A DNA stretch of 27,306 nucleotides, from assembly GCA_002887195.1 (NCBI GenBank), contig PJAB01000418.1, positions 1-27,306 on the forward strand. The letters are read 5' to 3'. The notes beneath the pieces were generated by a model. That model made no database searches. It worked only from the letters and a program-made list of their open reading frames with translations, and was not told the origin of the DNA. Below are positions 1 to 8,870 of this stretch, one piece after another; positions within the stretch are counted from its first letter, which is position 1, and each line of letters starts with the position of its first letter. The DNA is from Chrysochromulina parva. Its lineage: Eukaryota; Haptophyta; Prymnesiales; Chrysochromulinaceae. A program made the position numbers and the translations under genes.

Positions 1-30
1 ACGCCCTTGGCCTGCGCACCTTCCTGGATT

Positions 31-70
31 TAAATATCATTAAATATCATTAAATATCATTAAATATCAA
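31..70. repeat. AT-rich 10-bp tandem repeat, four units
   Basis: Four consecutive 10-bp units (taaatatcat three times, then taaatatcaa) lie in the 3' flank of the minus-strand gene that ends at 263. The stretch is strongly AT-rich in an otherwise GC-rich window. No gene is visible in 1-262; a minus-strand reading of 60-554 is an out-of-frame shadow of the gene that ends at 263. Confidence 0.95.
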
Positions 71-262
71 CTTTCGTCCTCCTTTCGTTGCATCCGCAAA
101 AGAGAGACCCTTTATACTTCTCTAGACGACCTCCCTGCTGTGACCGGAGCGTAAGGAGGGCCTGTGGGGAAAAAATCAACTGAAACACTACCGGAACCGA
201 AATTTCGTCGCACCAACAGCAGAAGTCGCCAGAGATCCAAGAGCCATGAAGAGCGGAGGCTG

Positions 263-2626
263 TTATCGTAGGTCCGACTTCGAGATGACCATCAACGACG
301 CACCTCCGCTGTCCCGCTCCCTCGCAGCCCGCGTCAGGACGAGGCGCACAAACAAAGGGGTCTCTTGCGGGGCCTCTTGCGGCGTCCCCGCCGCCACGCC
401 GATTTCGCCTCGAAGGGGTGCGTGACTCAGTGCGCATCCCGCCAGAGCCGACTCGAGAAAGCCACCGTAGGCCTCTGAGCCCGCCCGGATCTTGAGGTAG
501 CCAGATCGGATCATCAGGGAGAGCACCTCGAGATTGCAGCAGTACTGCATGCATTCGAAGCCATTGCGCGTGGTGCGCCGCAGCGCGGGCGGCGCCTCCG
601 TCGCGGGGAGCGCCATCAGCTCGACGACCGTGCCGTCGGTGGCGCGCAGACCAGCTATCAGGTCGAGGTGAGCGGCTAGCCCGACGCCGCCCGCGACAGG
701 CTGCAGCGTGCAGGCACTCGTCGATCGATCAGTGGCACTCAGTGGCACTCAGTGGCACTCAGTGGCACTCAGTGGCACTCAGTGGCACTCAGTGGCACTC
801 AGAGAAGCGCTCAGAAGCAATTGACGAACCTGCAGGCATTCGTCGATCTGGTTGAGTGGCGCGCCGCCGACCTTGTGAAGTGCTCGAGGCGTCGTCCAGT
901 CCAGCGCGTCCAATTCGTCAATTTCGTCCAATGCGTCCGAGCCCATGGCCTTGAGAAGAGCCACATTGTGTGCGGTCCTCCCCCGGCTTATATTGTGGGT
1001 AGTCCTCCCTCGGCTAATCGTGCCGCCGGCGCCACTGGTGGCGGCGGCGACGACACTGCTGCCGACACTCGGCGGCGGCTGCAAGTCGGGCGCGCGATAA
1101 AAGTCGGTCGATGGGGTGAGGTGCAGCAGGTAGTCCAGTAGGGTGCCGAGGGCACGCCGCGCGGCGCCGCTGCAGCGCGTGTGCGCATGCAGACGGAGCA
1201 GGGTGAGTAGCCCTCCGCCCCATGCGACCGCGTCGTCGTCCGCCGCGGACCCCGCCGCCGCCGCCGCCTTCGTCGCCGTCGTTCCGTCCACCGCCGTGCC
1301 AACGGCTGCCGCCGCAAAGGCCTCCACCGCCACCACCTCTGCAGCCTTCGCGCGGCGCCCCCCCCCTCCAAACCCGTCGATGAGCTGCTTGGCGGCGCTG
1401 CCGAGCTTCCTCGCCGCCTCGCCAAGCGGCAGCGGCGCGGGCATCGGGAGCGCGAGCAGCTCCGCGCGCTGGCTCAGCTCGAAGGCCAGGCGCGTCGAGA
1501 GGCGATGGCGCCACGTCAGAGGCTCCCACTCGCCCGCACGGGCGCCGTCGTGGGCGTGCAGGGCAGCAGCGCGGGTGAGGGCCTCATGTAGTCTTCCCAC
1601 AGCCTCGTCCACATGGGCCCGCAGCGGTGCACTGTCGGCCAGCAGCGCCGCCACGGCCAGCTCAACGACCGCGTCGCCGGCCTGCACGAGCACCGCATGG
1701 CACGAAGGACGCAGCGGCAGGGCGGCTTTGCAGAGCTCAAACGGCCACACCAGCGACTCGCATCGCGCCACGAGCAGACGGCGTGGCTCGGGCGGCGAGG
1801 AAGGCGCGCGCCACGCTTCGAAAGCTTCGAGCACAGCCACACGCAGCCGCACGCCCTCCGCCGTCTCGGCGCTCGCGCCTAGCGGCACATGCGATCCGAT
1901 GCATGCAAATGCAAGCCGCTCGAGGCTCTCTGGGTGCGGCGGCCGTCGCTTGCGCAACGCGACCAGCACGGCGGCGATCCGACGGCTGAACGCGTGCTGC
2001 ACGACGACGAGCCAGCACGTGTAGGTGGCGTCGTCCAGCGCGATGCCCGTGAATACCGGCGTGAAGCCGTGCACAGTGGTCGCGCCACCGCCATCGTGCT
2101 TGCGGGAGTACATCTCCGACAGCAACACTGTCAAGTCAGCCTCGTCGAGCGGCGCGCGCGCTTCGCCCTGAGCGGAGGACGCAACCGTGGCTTGCAGGGC
2201 CTCGACGGCGGCGCGCAGGGCCATTTCGCGCACCACGGCGCGCTGCTCCCACGGTGGTGGCAGATCGCGAGGCACCGCCAGCGCTGTGCTCGAGAACCAA
2301 CTTTTGATGGCCGGCGCGGGAGCCTCCGGCAACGGCGCTGGAGGCGCCGCACGTGCCTCATCGAGCGCACGTATCCGTCGGCGCACACGCCAGAGCTCAC
2401 CAGCAAGCTGCACCTGATATCGCTTGTTCTCCGCGTACGACGCGTCGGCAAACGGAGCGACGATGAGCTCGGGGATGAAGCGCGGAGTGACCGCTCCGGA
2501 GCTGTGGCCGTCGTGAACGTTTGCAAGCTCCGAGCAGCAGTTCCTCAGGTCGTCCACGTACGTGAGCAGGCTGCTGTCGCTCACGCGCATCCCTCGGAAC
2601 GAACGGTCGTCGCCGCGCAATTTCAT
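263..2626 (-). CDS. Large unrecognised protein, probably two exons, possible ankyrin-like segment
   Basis: I do not recognise the family. Exon 1 opens with ATG at 2626 and stays open to a TGA at 779-781. A second open stretch in the same frame runs from about 748 to the stop at 263. The gap holds seven 10-bp repeats with stops in all three minus frames, so an intron is inferred. One phase-0 solution removes 701-829 (CAG^GTTCGT to CTGCAG^CC) and gives about 744 residues. An alternative donor (GTGCCA) lies in the repeats, with an acceptor near 680. The product is Ala/Leu-rich and helical. Around residues 430-480 it has a long Ala/Gly low-complexity stretch. Near the end of exon 1, a segment with TPRALH and VRQLLLSA resembles one degenerate ankyrin repeat. 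Exon 2 looks coding (NGFECMQYCCNLEVL). The EF-hand gene diverges from it 315 bp away. The alternative to splicing is a gene broken by repeat insertion. Confidence 0.55.
731..800. repeat. Seven perfect 10-bp tandem repeats (agtggcactc)
   Basis: Seven identical decamers lie end to end. Because 10 is not divisible by 3, the minus strand meets TGA in every frame within 30 bp, while the plus strand has no stop, which creates a spurious plus ORF from 752. The array is flanked by an imperfect direct repeat of about 18 bp (tgcaggcaytcgtcgatc at 711 and 831). Confidence 0.97.
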
Positions 2627-2941
2627 CTGGTGCTTCTTTGCTCTCTAAGGTGTGGTTTTGCGGAGCGTGCGTGCGTCGCGCGGCGGGCCGGGCAGCGGCG
2701 GCGTGGAGCATAACTATCCGGATATCCCCAAAACGCGAAGTTTTGTCCTTCCAAGTCCTGTCAGTCAAGTCGAGTCGCGAGGCGCAAAGAACCGCGGGTT
2801 CAACGGGCGGACACGTGGGTTGCGTCCTTCTGAAAATGGGGTTCAGATGCATGCATTGTCGATTAATTGTCGATGTGCCGGTTCGCGATTTGATGTGCCT
2901 AGGGCACGGGACAAGGGCCTCGACCAACCATCCATATTCCG
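2627..2941. other. Divergent intergenic region, 315 bp
   Basis: This interval separates the start codons of the divergent genes at 2626 (-) and 2942 (+) and should hold both promoters. I see no convincing TATA box or repeat. Confidence 0.5.
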
Positions 2942-4114
2942 ATGCCGATCATCGAAGTGCCCGACGGCGTGCGGGTCACCTACTTCGACAAGCGCACGAA
3001 TGCACGCATCTCGGCGACAACGGTCGCGCCGACCGACCTCCGCTTCTTTTCTCGACCAGCCTCTGCGGTCCCAACTAGCGGCATCGAACCACTCACTCAG
3101 ATGCAAGTCCGCCAACGCACGATATGGAAGGCACAGGTTGAGAGGGAGCATGAGCGCTCGGTCGATCGCCTCGTGACAGGCTATGCAGCGTCGAGAGCTT
3201 CGCTCCGGTCGCACGGCACCCAGTCCAAGCCTCGTTACCACGGCTCCGCCGGCGGCTCGTTTCGGTCGATTCCATCGTCGATCGCGGTGACACCCAACCT
3301 CCGCTGGGAAGATCCCATCGCGGCCTTCAAGCATGACCTCGCGCTACTCGAGGGCGATCTGCAGATGGATCGGTACCCCCCGAGCCGCTACCCCCTCGGC
3401 CATCCTCTTGGCAGGCCGCTCGGCACGAGTGCGTCGGCGGCCGAGCTCCTCCAGCGGCGCTGCGCGATCCAAGCCGCCGAGAAGACTCGGGAGATCATGG
3501 AGCGCCATCGGCGCAAGCAGGTGGGTCGGCCGCCGGCGCTCGCTGCCTCCTCGTCGAGTACGGATCACATGGGCGGGGGGAGGACTAAGGGGAGGACATC
3601 AAGCACCACACCGTCGAGCACTGTGTCCTTCGCACCTGTTGAGAATAAGGCGGCGGCAGTTGTTCTAACGGCAGTTGCGCCCCCTCCGGCCAACCAGCCC
3701 ATCGACCGCTCCGCGCTCAAGAAGAACAGCGCGATGGTAAGATCGGCTGTTGAGGGTCTCAACTCGCGCTTCTCGAACATGATGAAGGCCTTCCAGTACG
3801 TGGACCTCGATCGCTCGGGCACGCTCAATAAAAAGGAACTTGCGCGCGCGCTCGATCTGTGGAACATCCCGATCGATAACGCCAAGCTCGACGAGCTCAT
3901 CGCTGCATGTGACGACGACGGCAACGGCGAGGTCAACTACAAGGAATTCGTCGACGCACTCGCGCGTGACACGGTGGCACCAGCGGCGATGGGCAAGCGA
4001 GACATGCAAGCGAAAGAGGCGATGGGGCAGGACGACGTCGAGGTGATGTCGGAGCATATCAAGCGGCGGCCCAAGACGAATGAGCGCTTCTCGATCAATG
4101 CGCTCCACATGTAG
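2942..4114 (+). CDS. EF-hand calcium-binding protein
   Basis: This is a 390-residue, apparently intronless protein with a C-terminal pair of EF-hands. Loop 1 is at residues 288-299 (D288, D290, S292, T294, N296, E299) and loop 2 at 324-335 (D324, D326, N328, E330, N332, E335). Both have a full set of Ca2+ ligands and the central Gly, so both should bind calcium. The N-terminal 270 residues are basic, Ser/Pro-rich and probably disordered, with a short helical charged patch near 180-195. There is no signal peptide or membrane segment. The layout of a long unstructured N-terminus and one EF pair is common in algal cytosolic or flagellar calcium sensors, but the location is inference. The ATG at 2942 starts a plausible N-terminus (MPIIEVPDGVRV) and is the first in the frame. 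Confidence 0.85.
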   Translation: MPIIEVPDGVRVTYFDKRTNARISATTVAPTDLRFFSRPASAVPTSGIEPLTQMQVRQRTIWKAQVEREHERSVDRLVTGYAASRASLRSHGTQSKPRYHGSAGGSFRSIPSSIAVTPNLRWEDPIAAFKHDLALLEGDLQMDRYPPSRYPLGHPLGRPLGTSASAAELLQRRCAIQAAEKTREIMERHRRKQVGRPPALAASSSSTDHMGGGRTKGRTSSTTPSSTVSFAPVENKAAAVVLTAVAPPPANQPIDRSALKKNSAMVRSAVEGLNSRFSNMMKAFQYVDLDRSGTLNKKELARALDLWNIPIDNAKLDELIAACDDDGNGEVNYKEFVDALARDTVAPAAMGKRDMQAKEAMGQDDVEVMSEHIKRRPKTNERFSINALHM

Positions 4115-5168
4115 GGACGTGAACCTGTGCGGACAATGAGTAGGGACCCAGGGACGTCCAGGACGGTACCCGGTACTGTGCGGGACCCGTTACGGGACCA
4201 GACCGGAGACCGAGGAGGGCGTGGATCCCGCAATGGATGCTACATGGCGCGCCCCCGCGGCCGCGGCCCCGCCGAGGGAGCGGCGGGAGATGCGATAGTC
4301 CACACACCCTAGCGGTGTACCATCCGCGCATCCGGGGCCGCAACGGCCACAACGCGCGGGCAAGGCGCCGCAACGCCACGGGTCCCGCTCGCCCGCCTCC
4401 CGGCCCCGACCGGCCTCGAGACCGGAGTGCGCCCCGGCAGTCCGGACGGGAGACACTAAACGAGAAACGGGATGTTGGTTTTATTTACTGTTGACGTTAC
4501 CGTTTTCCCGTACAGTAGGTATCGGGGTGCGAGATATCGTGCGACGGACGCATTGTAATGTACTCCCGTGGCGCCAGCTCGTTGACCAGCTCGCAGCTCA
4601 CGATCTCGCGTACGGTCCCCCAGATCGGCTTCTCCATCCGGGATTCCGGGTCCATCCGGCATCGTAGCACATGGTCACTCAAGCAGCGGCGGCGGCCTCA
4701 GCCTCCTCTGCCGCGACAGTCTGGATCGGGACGTACGAGCCATCCGCAAGCAGCTCGAGCGGCGCGGCATCCTCCTGCAGCAACACGCGCGCGAGCGGGG
4801 GGGTAGCGGACGGGCAGTCGCACGTCAGCAATGAGCAGGGCGCATGTGCGCTCATCGTGGCGCGGTGCCGGCGCCCGTAACGCCAGGGCGTGCAGGTGTG
4901 CGCAGCGCGTAACGTCCGTCCCCTCATCTGGTCTGCATGCCATCAGGGTCGGACAAAGACGCGGTCTGCATGCCTCTACGGCCGCGGTGGTCGTCAGCGC
5001 GCCGTTGGTAAGGCGTTCGTGGCGAGTACGAGAAAGCGGCCGCTCAGGGGCGCGTGCGAGCGAGGGCGGCAGGCGGGGCCGGGCGAAAGCAAGGAGTGGG
5101 TGAGCTCAGAGTGATCTCGGAGTGATCTCAGAGTGGGTGAGCTCAGAGTGATCTCAGAGAGGGTGAGC
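4115..5168. other. Long region without a convincing gene
   Basis: About 1 kb of GC-rich sequence separates two convergent genes. Short ORFs occur on both strands, and the best is listed separately (4679-4855). At 4135-4215 there are several degenerate gggacc/ggtaccc motifs. I see no RNA gene or mobile element. Confidence 0.5.
4679..4855 (-). CDS. Possible small ORF or exon fragment (58 aa)
   Basis: This short minus-strand reading begins MSAHAPCSLL and ends in an acidic/Ala-rich tail before a TGA. Its composition (LLADGSYVPIQTVAAEEAEA) is more protein-like than its neighbours. A second short reading in another frame (4497-4682, containing MEKPIWGTVREIVSCELVNEL) follows directly, so the two could be exons of one small gene. 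No family is recognised, and chance cannot be excluded. Confidence 0.2.
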   Translation of the reverse strand: MSAHAPCSLLTCDCPSATPPLARVLLQEDAAPLELLADGSYVPIQTVAAEEAEAAAAA

Positions 5169-5179
5169 TCAGAGTGATC
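5098..5179. repeat. Three copies of a 19-bp motif
   Basis: The motif gggtgagctcagagtgatc occurs at 5098 (first g one base earlier is variable), 5135 and 5161, spaced 37 and 26 bp and interleaved with shorter gagtgatctc units. It lies just past the 3' end of the DUF2854 gene. Confidence 0.85.
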
Positions 5180-6065
5180 GCAGGTCAAAGGAAGACCCGA
5201 GCCCCTCCAAGGGCCGAGCGCACCAACCCTCAGTTGGTGCACCGAGAGGCATCGGGTACGCACTTCGACCAATCTCGCTTCGAGGGCGTGGCTGCTGGCG
5301 CGCGCGAGATCGCACCTCGGGGGTCGTGATTAAGGACATCTCGACGAGCCGCTTGGCCGCATCATACTTCTTGAGCGTCGCGCGCACGCCGGGGCCGAAG
5401 AAGCGCGCGAGCCGCGGCGCGCGGTCCTTCCAGACCCGGTAGGGCGTGTTGGGCGCGAAGAAGCGCATCGTGAGCGCGTACTCTCCCTCCGGCGTGACGA
5501 ATTCTGCCAAGTTGACCAACTCGGGCGGCCCCATGCCACGTGGCGCGAGCTTGAGCGATTTGAGCGGATCCTCCATGTGCGCGTCGCCGTACGTGAAGCG
5601 CGTGGCGTCCGAGAGGATCTTGGCCTGGATAGTCGTCGCCTTCTTCTCACGCAGCGCGATGGCGGCGGGCGATGTGTCCAGGTTCACGGGCGGCAGCTCG
5701 GCATACTTGAGGGCGAGGCCACCAACCAGCGCGGGGATCGCGTAGACGAAGCCAAAGGTGGAGACGACGTCACTCTCGCCATTGTTCAGCAGGAACTTGC
5801 CGATACAGAAGATGAACAGGGCCGCACCCGAGCCCGAGATCACGTTGCCGAGCGAGAAGCGGATCTCAAAGGGCACCTGCGCCACCTCTCCGGCCTCGGC
5901 GTCCTTCTTGATCTGGAAGCGGCCGCCGCTAAAGTCGAGCCGCACCGCGGGCGAGCGCGCGGGCGCTGCGAGCGCGGGCACCGGTGTGCGCGGCACGGGC
6001 GGCATGCTGAAGCCCGCGGCCGCGGAGCACAGGGAAAGGACGCCCAGGACGGAGGCACGATGCAT
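5169..6065 (-). CDS. Plastid-targeted DUF2854 protein
   Basis: This is a nucleus-encoded homologue of the cyanobacterial/plastid DUF2854 family, whose function is unknown. The reading from ATG 6065 starts with a hydrophobic signal peptide (residues 1-18) and an AAG-F junction at 16-19, then a Pro/Ala/Arg stretch to about 42. This is the bipartite leader expected for a complex red plastid. Two hydrophobic segments follow (about 75-94 and 103-120, including GFVYAIPALVGGLALK). After them come the family-typical ALREKKAT segment (137-144), FTYGDAHMEDPLKSL and FFGPGV (222-227), ending at SLITTPE (244-250). Family members normally end near that point. Residues 251-298 look unlike the family, and GAG^GTGCGA at 5315 resembles the donors in the RPL11 gene of this window. 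The true C-terminus may therefore be a short unseen exon. The F-box gene diverges from the start codon. Confidence 0.85.
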   Translation of the reverse strand: MHRASVLGVLSLCSAAAGFSMPPVPRTPVPALAAPARSPAVRLDFSGGRFQIKKDAEAGEVAQVPFEIRFSLGNVISGSGAALFIFCIGKFLLNNGESDVVSTFGFVYAIPALVGGLALKYAELPPVNLDTSPAAIALREKKATTIQAKILSDATRFTYGDAHMEDPLKSLKLAPRGMGPPELVNLAEFVTPEGEYALTMRFFAPNTPYRVWKDRAPRLARFFGPGVRATLKKYDAAKRLVEMSLITTPEVRSRARQQPRPRSEIGRSAYPMPLGAPTEGWCARPLEGLGSSFDLRSL

Positions 6066-6236
6066 GGGCCTTTGGTTCGGAAGAGAATCCCGCGATCTGA
6101 GAGAAAGATTCCGAGAAGAAACATGAAAGTTTCGTCAAAGACGTCCGGTCGTTGTGAGGCACAATCCAAGCATGATCCTGCTGTCGAGAAACCACGAAAC
6201 TTGGGGCCGTCTCTCGTTTTACTCTTGGACAAATCC

Positions 6237-7250
6237 ATGTACGCCGGGAAATCGCTTGGCAAGCGTGCGCGCGCTGCCGCGCACGTCGACGATGAGGTGG
6301 CGCGCAGTGAGACGGTGGAGCTGCCGCGCAAGCGGGCGCACGGCTCGTCATCGTCGTCGGCTACCGCCGCCTCCAACTCGTCAAAGCGCCGCCGGCCCAA
6401 CTTGCTGGCCTCGTCATCATCGTCCGCTACTGCCGCCTCCGACTCCTCAAAGCGTCACCGGCCCAACTTGCCGGTCCCGACGGGCGAGAATCAGCACCGC
6501 GAGTGCCAGCTGCTCGTGCTGCCGACGGCCCTGGTGGAGCATGTACTGAGCTTCCTTCCACCGATGCATCTTGCCAAGACGCGTCCAGCATGCTCGGCAC
6601 TCTGCCACGCCGCGACAACGGCCGCGCATGTCCAGGCGCTGCGTGTCGGCCTGCAGAGCGACTGGCAGGAGTGTCATCGGCTCGAGTTTGACATGCCGAA
6701 AAACACGCAGGCACTGCACCTGCTGTGGATGGTGGGCCACAGGAGGGTGGCCCGGTTCATCAAGGAGCTCCGCGGACCGACCGCAAAGCTCGCGTGTGCG
6801 CGCATCAACGAGATCCCTGCGAACGTCATCTCCGATGGCGCTACGTTGCTTGCGGATCTTCTCGTTGAAGATCGTTGCTTGCGGATCTTCAACGAGTTCC
6901 CGAGCGTCAATGCGCGTGCCGGCGCTCTGAACGCTTTCGCTCGCGCGAGCGTCGAGGTGATTTGCCGCTTCGCTCCCGTGATCGAGCTGCGGCTGCAAGA
7001 CGAGGCGGAGTTCGTGCGGCTGGCGGCGCTCAATGTACTCGGAAAGCTGCCCACGCCCGTGCTCGCGCAGCACCTGCCGGCTCTCGAAGCCTGCCGAGAT
7101 GACGTCCGCAATCACCATACTCACAACGGCGGCTTCGTCTTTCGTGCCGTGCGTGCCACGCTCGGGCGGCTTGGGAACCATGGCGTCCAGTTCCCCACAG
7201 CCGCAGCCGGTACCATCCATGCCGCAGTGCTTGGGATCAATGGCGCCTAG
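6237..7250 (+). CDS. F-box-like protein with HEAT-like repeats
   Basis: The frame is open from 5577, but everything before about 6066 is antisense to the DUF2854 gene. ATG 6237 (MYAGKSLGKRAR) is the favoured start, giving about 337 residues; ATG 6123 is an alternative. Residues 1-80 are basic, with several nuclear-localisation-like clusters (KRAR, PRKR, KRRR). They include a 22-residue tandem duplication rich in Ser. Residues about 90-130 (LPTALVEHVLSFLPPMHLAKTRPACSALCHAA) match an F-box, the Skp1-binding motif of SCF ubiquitin ligases. Residues about 220-312 form HEAT-like helices, including VRLAALNVLGKLPTPVLAQHLPAL. A substrate-adaptor role in ubiquitination is inference. The C-terminal 25 residues come from a local DNA duplication and may not be conserved. 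Confidence 0.7.
   Translation: MYAGKSLGKRARAAAHVDDEVARSETVELPRKRAHGSSSSSATAASNSSKRRRPNLLASSSSSATAASDSSKRHRPNLPVPTGENQHRECQLLVLPTALVEHVLSFLPPMHLAKTRPACSALCHAATTAAHVQALRVGLQSDWQECHRLEFDMPKNTQALHLLWMVGHRRVARFIKELRGPTAKLACARINEIPANVISDGATLLADLLVEDRCLRIFNEFPSVNARAGALNAFARASVEVICRFAPVIELRLQDEAEFVRLAALNVLGKLPTPVLAQHLPALEACRDDVRNHHTHNGGFVFRAVRATLGRLGNHGVQFPTAAAGTIHAAVLGINGA
6344..6475 (+). repeat. 66-bp in-frame tandem duplication
   Basis: Two diverged 66-bp copies (6344-6409 and 6410-6475) encode a Ser-rich, SSATAAS..SSKR.RPNL unit twice in the N-terminal region of the F-box gene. The length is a multiple of 3, so the frame is kept. Confidence 0.9.
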
Positions 7251-7291
7251 TACCCACAGCCGCAGCCGCTGCCATCCATGCCGCAATTTTG
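7183..7291. repeat. Imperfect direct repeat at the 3' end of the F-box gene
   Basis: Two similar stretches about 60 bp apart share cccacagccgcagccg followed by ccatccatgccgca. The first codes for the end of the F-box protein and the second lies just past its stop codon, so the present stop may be recent. Confidence 0.75.
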
Positions 7292-7456
7292 TCGAAAGAT
7301 TCTCACAGCCGAGACGGTCCCACGCAACGGCCGCTCTGCCTCTGAGCTCTGAGCTGCCTCTGAGCCTGTCAGGCTCGGCCGTCTTTGACCGGCGAGTGCA
7401 TTTTACCTAAAAGATGTCGATCGGGATCATGAAGGTGTGTCGTATGTGGGGCGTGG

Positions 7457-7957
7457 GTGTGTCACGTTAGGGGTGTCGCGCGTGTCACGATGAGTCCGCA
7501 GAATACTGCCCCCGAGCGTAACACTTTCTCCGCTCCCGGCGGAGCGAATGATCCCGCCGGGCCGCCCGCGGCGCGCCCGCCGGAAGGTATCCCGGCTAAC
7601 GGCAGTGAGTCGCAGATCTTGTTTTCACCGGAGCGATCACGAATAAATGAGATATTATCATTCAAGGCTCAACATCATCAACCGCCCGTCCTCACAGACG
7701 TCCGCCAATGGAAGATGGCCAAACGCCAAAGAGGCGCCAAGGGCCAAAGGGCTCGAGGTAAAGCCTTGCGAGGCGAGACGATTGACAAGCTCCTCGTACG
7801 GGCAGACGAACAGGCGTCGCAGGCAGCGCTCAACGCTCCAGCGCTTGACGAGGCCGATGAGCTCTTCCGTCACTGGCGGCGGCTTGGGTCGCACGCTCTG
7901 GGCCCACTGCTTGTGACGTGGCATACGATGGATGCCGATCATCATGGCCGCGTCTGA
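7457..7957 (+). CDS. Weak hypothetical ORF (166 aa), competes with the minus-strand ORF
   Basis: This plus-strand reading has a Pro/Ala-rich N-terminal half and a basic helical second half (ETIDKLLVRADEQASQAALNAPALDEADELF). An internal Met at 7490 would start MSPQNTAPERN. It overlaps the minus-strand 254-residue ORF over 7658-7957, so at most one is likely to be coding there. No family is recognised, and the sequence alone does not decide between them. Confidence 0.25.
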   Translation: MCHVRGVARVTMSPQNTAPERNTFSAPGGANDPAGPPAARPPEGIPANGSESQILFSPERSRINEILSFKAQHHQPPVLTDVRQWKMAKRQRGAKGQRARGKALRGETIDKLLVRADEQASQAALNAPALDEADELFRHWRRLGSHALGPLLVTWHTMDADHHGRV

Positions 7958-8422
7958 TGGCATCCAGCTCGACCTCCAAGAGAGCTGCATCACAAAGATT
8001 GCCCCGGCGGTCTTCATACCCACAGTCGAAGCCGATGCGTATTCTGCTCGCAGCAGCACTACATGCGGCATCACTGGCAGCCAAACCCATGTTGAAGCTA
8101 GCTGCCGTAGCGTTGGAAGAATTTTGTGAATCCATGCCTCGACAAGCAGCATGTTGAGATTCCCATAGTACGCGCCGAATGCCTCCTGCAAGGCAACGCA
8201 TGATGGCACGTTTATGTCTCCGACCTTCTGCTCGCCAGGCGGCGGGATGAAGACCGCCGGGTCCGGCTTGCAGAGATCCGTGAACATGAGCTGCAACTGG
8301 CCGTGAACTTCCTCGACGTGCATCTCCACGTCGGCGACGAGTGCAGCCCAGTCATGCTGATTCCGCATCACGACGCATAGTGCGGCGACGACAGAGGACA
8401 CGAGGGCGACTCGCTTCATCAT
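7658..8422 (-). CDS. Hypothetical protein with signal-anchor-like N-terminus
   Basis: This is a 254-residue reading from ATG 8422. Residues 2-19 are hydrophobic after a Lys-Arg (MKRVALVSSVVAALCVV), as in a signal peptide or signal anchor. Residues 20-115 look protein-like (LQEAFGAYYGNLNMLLVEAWIHKILPTLRQL). Residues about 120-165 are less natural and could be an unspliced intron, because another minus frame (7830-8201) is also open there. The end (TEELIGLVKRWSVERCLRRLFVCPYEELVNRL) again looks coding. No domain is recognised. I favour it slightly over the overlapping plus-strand ORF. Confidence 0.4.
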   Translation of the reverse strand: MMKRVALVSSVVAALCVVMRNQHDWAALVADVEMHVEEVHGQLQLMFTDLCKPDPAVFIPPPGEQKVGDINVPSCVALQEAFGAYYGNLNMLLVEAWIHKILPTLRQLASTWVWLPVMPHVVLLRAEYASASTVGMKTAGAIFVMQLSWRSSWMPSDAAMMIGIHRMPRHKQWAQSVRPKPPPVTEELIGLVKRWSVERCLRRLFVCPYEELVNRLASQGFTSSPLALGASLAFGHLPLADVCEDGRLMMLSLE

Positions 8423-8573
8423 CCTGTCGCGCGGACGGTCCGCTCCCTCACCTAGACACTCTCGCTCACGCCAGCTTGGCTAGGGGTCGGCCGATCGCAT
8501 AGAGCGCAATCGCGCCCCTTGCCCCGCCCCACTACTCCCTCGTGGGCGCGTGAAGGCGTGAACAGTCCAATAT

Positions 8574-8632
8574 GTCAAGTCAAGTCAAGTCAAGTCAAGT
8601 TGTTTTATGTATAGACTTGACTTGACTTGACT
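8574..8632. repeat. Pentamer repeats arranged as an inverted repeat
   Basis: Five units of the pentamer gtcaa (8574-8600) are followed, after a 17-nt AT-rich spacer, by the reverse-complement array (8614-8632). The arms can form a perfect 19-bp stem, which may also slip in 5-bp steps. It lies between two minus-strand genes, in a 448-bp interval (8423-8870) with no other clear feature. Confidence 0.95.
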
Positions 8633-8870
8633 ATGGACTAAGTCAAGTAAAGTTTGAAGTGTTCGTCTGAGAAGAGCTGGAATCACATATGCCTTTACCC
8701 GCCCTTTGAACGCAGCACCAAAGGACTCGACAAAGGACGCGACGCTTCTTATTGTGACAGGCCGGTTGAGGGAAATGCGATCACATCGGCGGGCTGTCTC
8801 CTGTCTGAGCGGATTGCACGCGACTCTGCTGTACGACTTCTCCATGCAATGTAATCTCAAGTTCTCAGAA

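Noticed and set aside
263..781. TGA at 779-781 in the large minus-strand gene as a second selenocysteine codon
   Set aside because: Several in-frame and out-of-frame TGAs arise from the repeat array, and there is no redox motif around them; an intron is simpler.
752..1141. Plus-strand ORF starting in the decamer array (repeated LSGTQWHSVA peptide)
   Set aside because: It is open only because the array lacks plus-strand stops, and the rest is antisense to a better minus-strand coding region.
1143..2024. 293-aa Ala/Ser/Arg-rich plus-strand ORF
   Set aside because: It is a typical GC-rich antisense shadow of the large minus-strand gene, with low-complexity composition and no domain.
2790..2815. 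T-loop-like gggttcaac suggesting a tRNA
   Set aside because: No acceptor stem or anticodon arm could be paired around it.
5577..6236. N-terminal 220 codons of the long plus-strand frame of the F-box gene
   Set aside because: Most are antisense to the well-supported DUF2854 gene, so the start was moved to 6237.
8585..8860. 91-aa minus-strand ORF ending in the pentamer hairpin
   Set aside because: Its end is repeat-derived and no family fits; it may be chance, though the middle (RSVASFVESFGAAFKGRVKAYV) looks mildly protein-like.
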